From an uncultured Bacteroidales bacterium (GTDB lineage: Bacteria; Bacteroidota; Bacteroidia; Bacteroidales; FEN-979), in the NCBI GenBank assembly GCA_903828645.1, contig CAIKNA010000208.1, positions 1-64,000 on the forward strand: a DNA stretch of 64,000 bases. The letters run 5' to 3'. Both the position numbers and the translations under genes were made by a program. The notes under the pieces are model-generated. The model was not told the DNA's origin. It was given only the letters and a program-made list of their open reading frames with translations, and searched no databases. How positions within the stretch are numbered: the stretch's first letter is position 1; the number at the start of each line of letters is the position of its first letter. Shown in pieces: positions 63,321 to 64,000 of the stretch.

Positions 63321-64000
63321 AACGCAAAAGGCAGGCTGAAACTGAAAGTCGCTCCCTTCTCCGCTTCACCCATTGCCGTGCAATGGCCTCCATGGCGAAC
63401 AATGATGCTGTTCACGTTGGCAAGTCCGATCCCGATGCCTTCGAATTCGCCGTTTTTGTGCAGGCGGTTGAAAACACCGAACAATTTTCCGGCATGTTGC
63501 ATATTAAAACCGGCTCCGTTGTCTTTGATAAAGTAAGTTATTTCGTAGTCGCTGACTGCACTGCCGATTTCAATAATGGCTTCCTCTTTCTTGCCTGTAT
63601 ACTTGACCGCATTAGAAACCAGATTGATCCATACCTGTTTCAAAAGTTGCTCATCGCCTTCACAATCCGGAATTTCCCCGATATTGAAGACAATTTTCCT
63701 GTTCCTTGTTTCCGGTTCAAAGAAATCGAGGACCTTACTGACCATGGACGACATGCTGATGGTCGTTTTTCGCAACTCCTGGCGTTTCAGTCTTGAAAAA
63801 CCGAGCAATGCATCGATCAGTTTCCCCATCTCCGAAGCCCCGTTGGAGATGACTTTAAGATAGCGAAGCTCCTCTTCCGTCCTCCGGGTTGTCTTCAGGT
63901 CTGTCAGCAGGTCGATAAAACCGCTGATGTGCCTCAGCGGGGCTTTTAAATCGTGTGAAACGGAGTAGGAAAAAGCCTCCAGTTCCTTGTTGGCCATTTT
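63317..64000 (-). CDS. Sensor histidine kinase, C-terminal part (cut by window edge)
   Basis: At least 227 C-terminal residues of a histidine kinase. The dimerisation/phosphoacceptor box is FSYSVSHDLKAPLRHISGFI, with the phosphorylated His in SHDLK. The ATP-binding domain has the N box (VWINLVSNAVKY), G1 (IKDNGAGFNM) and G2 (GIGIGLANVNSII). The ANKELEAFSYSVSHDLKAPL phrase is typical of PAS-containing or phytochrome-like kinases; the sensor part is outside the window. Convergent with cydB; stops overlap by 3-4 bases. Confidence 0.9.
   Translation of the reverse strand, partial: KMANKELEAFSYSVSHDLKAPLRHISGFIDLLTDLKTTRRTEEELRYLKVISNGASEMGKLIDALLGFSRLKRQELRKTTISMSSMVSKVLDFFEPETRNRKIVFNIGEIPDCEGDEQLLKQVWINLVSNAVKYTGKKEEAIIEIGSAVSDYEITYFIKDNGAGFNMQHAGKLFGVFNRLHKNGEFEGIGIGLANVNSIIVRHGGHCTAMGEAEKGATFSFSLPFAF

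Overview
The window looks like chromosomal DNA of a member of the Bacteroidota, probably class Bacteroidia and possibly an environmental Bacteroidales/Marinilabiliales-type organism. Evidence: many genes are preceded by the phylum's -7 box TAnnTTTG. The window holds a type IX secretion (T9SS) C-terminal sorting domain, GEVED and FISUMP domains, a fused CcoN-CcoO cbb3 oxidase with a one-heme CcoP, and short lipoprotein signals. Genus cannot be judged from the sequence alone.

Layout. 1-3.0 kb: a minus-strand Mla-type lipid transport operon (mlaE-mlaF-mlaD), flanked by two similar copies of a promoter/start segment; the distal copy heads a decayed gene. 4-14.7 kb: an accessory, surface-oriented stretch with a 1503-residue T9SS-exported BNR/GEVED protein, tRNA-Gly(CCC), a RadC remnant, two FISUMP proteins, a secreted protein made of three copies of an unrecognised domain, a second gene remnant, a DUF6804-like membrane protein and a lipocalin. 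14.9-19.8 kb: a secreted type I pullulanase and a two-gene unit of outer-membrane barrel plus Kelch/TIG lipoprotein. 19.8-29.8 kb: housekeeping and envelope genes (ABC-F protein, ICMT-like methyltransferase, diacylglycerol kinase, S9 peptidase, sirtuin; opposite them a Gfo/Idh/MocA dehydrogenase, a lipoprotein and a polyprenyl sugar transferase; then pcm). 29.8-40.3 kb: ccmF facing a dense dsbD-sucA-sucB-nadB-gamma-carbonic-anhydrase operon. 40.3-48.3 kb: a large Cys-rich protein without signal peptide, a PlsC-like acyltransferase with a GH13 enzyme, an M28 peptidase and a Tat-exported GH109-like oxidoreductase.

48.4-63.3 kb is respiratory: a nine-gene cbb3 oxidase cluster (ccoI-ccoS-ccoNO-ccoQ-ccoP-ccoG-ccoH, a TauE/SafE protein, then a separately promoted c-type cytochrome lipoprotein) on the minus strand and cytochrome bd (cydAB) on the plus strand. 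Both are high-affinity oxidases, suggesting microaerobic growth with oxygen scavenging. The window ends inside a sensor histidine kinase.

The most interesting locus lies between the two oxidases (57.5-60.5 kb): a compact plus-strand array encoding a papain-like C1 protease, an astacin-like M12 metalloprotease with an extra C-terminal domain, a stand-alone copy of that domain, and a chagasin-type (I42) cysteine-protease inhibitor. None has a visible signal peptide. A protease encoded beside a member of the inhibitor family that targets its own class suggests a self-protected protease/effector cassette; the functional link is inference. The inhibitor start sits directly behind a perfect 15-bp hairpin.
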